Shown here in pieces: positions 7,615 to 9,917 of a stretch of 9,917 bases of DNA. This DNA comes from an uncultured Litorilinea sp. GTDB lineage: Bacteria; Chloroflexota; Anaerolineae; Caldilineales; Caldilineaceae. The notes below the pieces were generated by a model. The model saw only the letters and a list, made by a program, of their open reading frames with translations, made no database searches and had not been told where the DNA came from. Every line of letters begins with the position of its first letter. Position 1 is the first letter of the stretch. Both the position numbers and the translations under genes were made by a program. The stretch spans positions 1 to 9,917 of the forward strand of contig CAMPHP010000064.1 in NCBI GenBank assembly GCA_946885925.1, in the 5' to 3' direction.

Positions 7615-8751
7615 TTATACCTGTTGTGGTGCGCCTTCAATGTCTGATTCCATACGTTCACCACGCAGCAAGAATGCGCGGATGTCATACTTCCCTGGTC
7701 GCTCTGGCACCAAATGGCCTGATTCTACCATCAAATCCAGCGGGTTAAGACGGGTCTGCAATGGCATCACCACCTTTTCATGGCAGCGCGCAGACTCATA
7801 GATGGCATGGATCATTTCCAATGCCTTGTATCCGTTTTCGCCGCGCCCACGATGGGTGTTGACCTTGCCCTCTACCCAATCGGCCAGTTCATCAGCTTGG
7901 GCTGCGCCACCTTCCAACCACTCAAAGCGATCTCCCTGATCTGCCACCTTAAAGAACTTACCATCTGGCTCGTGCAGTTGCCAGCGCCCGCCGGTGGATT
8001 CATTGAGCAGTTGCAAGCTGTTGGTGGTGATGTTGATCATCCCCTTCGTGCCATAGATCATGGCCCCTTGGTAGTAATTGGGCACCAAATCGCTCAAGAG
8101 CAATGCGAGAGGCCCTTTCTAGAATTGGAAGACCCCGAGCGCGCAGTTTTCTACGCGCGTCGCCCGCTCATACATGTCAGTCTTGCGCTCGATGTTGCCC
8201 ATGACCCAGGTACATTCATCGTCGCTTAACAAGTAGCGGTACATATCCGTCTGGTGTGAGCTATAGTTGGGTAGACCGTCACCACCAAAACTCACGATCT
8301 GCTGCACATCGCCAATTTCCCCGTTGGCAATCATATCCTTCGCCAGGGTGTAGGAAGGCAGGAAGCGCCGTTGGTGGCCGATGACCAGCTTGACACCATT
8401 GCGACGGCAGGCCACAATCATCTGCTCGGCCTTGCCTATCGTATCCGCCATAGGTTTCTCGCAGAGAATTGCCTTGGGGCGATAGGCCGACACCGCGATT
8501 GTCCACGGTGCGTGACCGCTGTGCCATGTGCAGATAGAGACCACATCCAAATTCTCGTGCGCCATCATCTCGCGCGCATCTGTATAGTGATTCGTGGTGA
8601 TGTTATGAGCGCTGTCCATCTCATCCATGGCACTCTCGTTTAGATCTGCCAGGGCAACCAGGTCATAACGCCCACTGTTTAGATAACCCTTTACATGATT
8701 CTTTGAAATGCTACCGCAGCCGATGACACCGGCGCGCAGTTTGTCCGCCAT
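7615..8751 (-). pseudogene. Gfo/Idh/MocA family oxidoreductase interrupted by an in-frame TAG
   Basis: The frame runs for 378 codons from ATG 8751 to the stop at 7615 except for one TAG at codon 211 (8119-8121). The first part (210 residues) has the Rossmann motif VIGCGSIS (9-16), ALADLNE (33-39), CEKP (97-100) and the start of the C-terminal domain. The part after the TAG (KGPLALLLSDLVPN, then MIYGTKGMINI and further C-terminal sheet motifs) continues the family domain in the same frame, with no missing segment. Gfo/Idh proteins often have Glu at this place (F-E-N-G-A pattern), so a single G-to-T change of GAG would explain it. Other genes here end in TAG (the propeller and isomerase genes), so TAG is an ordinary stop. 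Start choice: AGGAG at 8757-8761 is 5 nt from ATG 8751; the ATG at 8772 has no site. It may be a recent pseudogene, an assembly error, or a gene read through at low level. As read, only a truncated protein would be made. Confidence 0.85.
8119..8121 (-). other. In-frame amber codon within the dehydrogenase
   Basis: The TAG sits in the - strand context CAATTCTAGAAAGGG and separates two halves of one Gfo/Idh/MocA protein that are in the same frame. No insertion or deletion is needed to join them. There is no obvious recoding hairpin right after it that I can identify by eye. Confidence 0.85.
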
Positions 8752-8756
8752 GATTT

Positions 8757-8761
8757 CTCCT
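8757..8761 (-). promoter_or_regulatory. RBS that sets ATG 8751 as the dehydrogenase start
   Basis: AGGAG on the - strand lies 5 nt before ATG 8751. It falls inside the extra seven codons that the upstream ATG at 8772 would add, which supports the shorter start. Confidence 0.7.
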
Positions 8762-8808
8762 GAGATCGGCATCTAGCAACGCTTAATAGATGGGTTCTAG
8801 TACCTATG

Positions 8809-9576
8809 TTATACGGCTGTAAAGCCACCATCGACGCAAAGCACCTGCCCAGTCACCATACGCGCCGCAGGGGAGGCCAAATAGATCACCGCACCCGCGA
8901 TCTCCTCTGGTTCAGCCAGGCGGCCCATCGGAACCTTTTCCAGGTTCTTGGCAAAAGCTGGGTTCTTAACGGCAGCCTCCAAGAGCGGCGTGCGCGTAAA
9001 GGTTGGCGCAACCGCGTTGATGGTGATCTTGTGGGGAGCCCATTCCCCTGCCAACGAGCGGGTGAATTGACCGACTGCACCTTTGGCTGCTGCATAGATA
9101 GAGCGGAGTGGCCCGCCGACTACGCCTACCTGTGAGCTAATGGTGATAATGCTCCCTTCAATGCCCCGGTCAATCATGCTCTGCGCTACCAGAGTTGACA
9201 TAAAAAACGCGCCCTTGAAGTTTACATCGGAGATATAGTCAAACTCCTCTTCGGTATACTCTAGGGCAGGTTTGGGAATGTTATAGCCTGCGTTGTTCAC
9301 CAACACGTCAATACGCCCAAAGGTGTCTAGTACGTTATTGACAAAGGTGCGGATACTATCGAGTTTTGATACATCCAGGTCCCATACCTCAGCGCGACGC
9401 CCCTGTGAGCGGCAATATTCTGCCGTAGCATCCAGTTCGCTAACCGTGCGGCTGCCCAACGCTAGATCCGCGCCATACTCTGCGCCGACCTCGGCAATGG
9501 ACTTACCAATACCGCGCCCTGCGCCGGTGACGATCATAACCTTGTCGTTAAGTTCAAAACTAACTGTACGTGCCAT
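8809..9576 (-). CDS. SDR family NAD(P)-dependent oxidoreductase
   Basis: This 255-residue classical short-chain dehydrogenase/reductase is of the FabG/gluconate-5-dehydrogenase-like type. It is a single Rossmann domain with the cofactor motif TGAGRGIG (18-25), LDVS (68-70 region), NNAG (94-97), N119, and the catalytic triad S148, Y161 and K165 (YAAAK). The C-terminal motif TGQVLCVDGG (242-251) is typical. Length matches the family norm. The start at ATG 9576 has AGGAG at 9582-9586 with a 5-nt spacer; an upstream TTG at 9597 in frame is less likely. It lies 57 bp before the interrupted Gfo/Idh gene in the same operon, suggesting that it oxidises or reduces a hydroxyl/keto group of the same sugar-derived compound. 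By the SDR fold alone, the substrate and NAD versus NADP preference cannot be fixed. R42 after strand 2 (GSR) hints at NADP but is not decisive. Confidence 0.93.
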   Translation of the reverse strand: MARTVSFELNDKVMIVTGAGRGIGKSIAEVGAEYGADLALGSRTVSELDATAEYCRSQGRRAEVWDLDVSKLDSIRTFVNNVLDTFGRIDVLVNNAGYNIPKPALEYTEEEFDYISDVNFKGAFFMSTLVAQSMIDRGIEGSIITISSQVGVVGGPLRSIYAAAKGAVGQFTRSLAGEWAPHKITINAVAPTFTRTPLLEAAVKNPAFAKNLEKVPMGRLAEPEEIAGAVIYLASPAARMVTGQVLCVDGGFTAV

Positions 9577-9581
9577 ACTAT

Positions 9582-9586
9582 CTCCT
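9582..9586 (-). promoter_or_regulatory. RBS that sets ATG 9576 as the SDR start
   Basis: AGGAG on the - strand is 5 nt before ATG 9576, and lies downstream of the alternative TTG at 9597. It supports the shorter protein of 255 residues. Confidence 0.75.
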
Positions 9587-9648
9587 TTTGATAACAATCT
9601 TCAAGACAACATTCATAGCTATATTTTTGTTTTTGCGCATGCTATATT

Positions 9649-9667
9649 GCAAGGCAAACAACCTTGC
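9649..9667. other. Small inverted repeat in the gap before the SDR gene
   Basis: GCAAGG (9649-9654) and CCTTGC (9662-9667) form a 6-bp stem with a 7-nt loop, 23 bp after the stop of the partial dehydrogenase gene. No T-run follows on the - strand. The rest of the 113-bp gap is AT-rich with A-tracts (about 9623-9635), but I cannot point to a clear promoter. Confidence 0.3.
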
Positions 9668-9689
9668 CCCCTGGCATGGCAATTCGTGT

Positions 9690-9917
9690 TTACCAAACCA
9701 CGTCCTCTACGCTTCCTTGCTCTGCCGAACGAAAAATAGCGTCAATTACTGCCATCGTCCCTAAGTTATCTCGCCCAGAGGTCAGCGGTTCCTTGCCATC
9801 GCAAATACATTCTAGGAAGTGCGCCACCTCAGCAACCACGGAATCGAAGTAGGGTTGAGGGTGCCATTCCAACAGCGTCTGCCCTCCGCTATATTCCGGC
9901 ACATCGGTGCTGTAGAC
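9690..9917 (-). CDS. Gfo/Idh/MocA family oxidoreductase (C-terminal fragment, cut by window edge)
   Basis: Only the last 75 codons and the TAA stop are inside the window; the frame is open to the right edge. The visible part has the C-terminal helix pattern of Gfo/Idh/MocA proteins: E-V-A-H-F-L-E-C-I, then DGKEPLTSGRDNLGTMAV, then IDAIFRSAEQG. The short stretch FLECICDGKEPLTSG is the usual end-of-domain signature in which an E-x-x-x-F helix is followed by a G-(K/R)-x-P turn. There is no N-terminal cofactor domain to examine. It is the first gene of the operon portion seen here, 113 bp upstream of the SDR gene on the same strand. Confidence 0.82.
   Translation of the reverse strand, partial: VYSTDVPEYSGGQTLLEWHPQPYFDSVVAEVAHFLECICDGKEPLTSGRDNLGTMAVIDAIFRSAEQGSVEDVVW

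Noticed and set aside
8119..8121. TAG read as pyrrolysine or through a changed genetic code
   Set aside because: TAG ends at least two convincing genes here (propeller and isomerase), and nothing in the window suggests a pyrrolysine system; a nonsense change or error is simpler.
8119..8772. Treating the two halves of the interrupted dehydrogenase as separate genes, the second from TTG 8103
   Set aside because: Both halves are in one frame and together make one normal-length family member; the TTG at 8103 has no ribosome-binding site. The ATG at 8772 is also rejected in favour of 8751.
9649..9667. Inverted repeat as terminator of the partial dehydrogenase gene
   Set aside because: The stem is only 6 bp and no U-tract follows on the - strand; kept only as a weak structural feature.

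Overview
The window looks like chromosomal DNA from an aerobic, heterotrophic bacterium of moderate GC content. My best guess is a member of the Chloroflexota (Caldilineae/Anaerolineae-like). This rests on three things: a SURF1-CtaB pair for haem-copper oxidase assembly, a large secreted SBBP-type beta-propeller protein ending in a short FLPW tail, and a cluster rich in Gfo/Idh/MocA dehydrogenases. No rRNA, tRNA, CRISPR array, insertion sequence or phage gene was seen. The taxonomic call is inference, not proof.

Left part, + strand (1-1644): the 3' end of a SURF1-family cytochrome c oxidase assembly gene, then a complete ctaB (haem O synthase). Both serve terminal oxidase biogenesis. A strong 21-bp hairpin (1743-1790) follows and separates this pair from the convergent genes on the other strand.

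Middle (1822-4059, - strand): one large gene for an exported beta-propeller protein with a C-terminal carbohydrate-binding-like (concanavalin-type) region. A 342-bp non-coding gap separates it from the next operon; the gap holds a hairpin terminator and a small palindrome.

Right part, - strand (4402-9917): a tightly packed operon. In transcription order it encodes the C-terminus of a Gfo/Idh/MocA oxidoreductase (running off the window), an SDR-family dehydrogenase, a Gfo/Idh/MocA gene interrupted by an in-frame TAG, two further Gfo/Idh/MocA oxidoreductases, and a TIM-barrel sugar isomerase/epimerase. Gaps are 113, 57, 3 and 76 bp, and the last pair overlaps by 4 bp. The set resembles a pathway that oxidises a sugar or cyclitol to a keto intermediate, isomerises or eliminates it, and reduces the product again, as in inositol, levoglucosan or 3-keto-glycoside catabolism. 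The actual substrate cannot be read from the sequence. No transporter, kinase or regulator lies inside the window.

The most notable observations are the amber-interrupted dehydrogenase in an otherwise intact reading frame, the unusual stacking of four Gfo/Idh/MocA paralogues, a 15-bp in-frame tandem repeat giving SURF1 a Met/Glu/Ser-rich tail, and the FLPW-type C-terminus of the secreted propeller protein.
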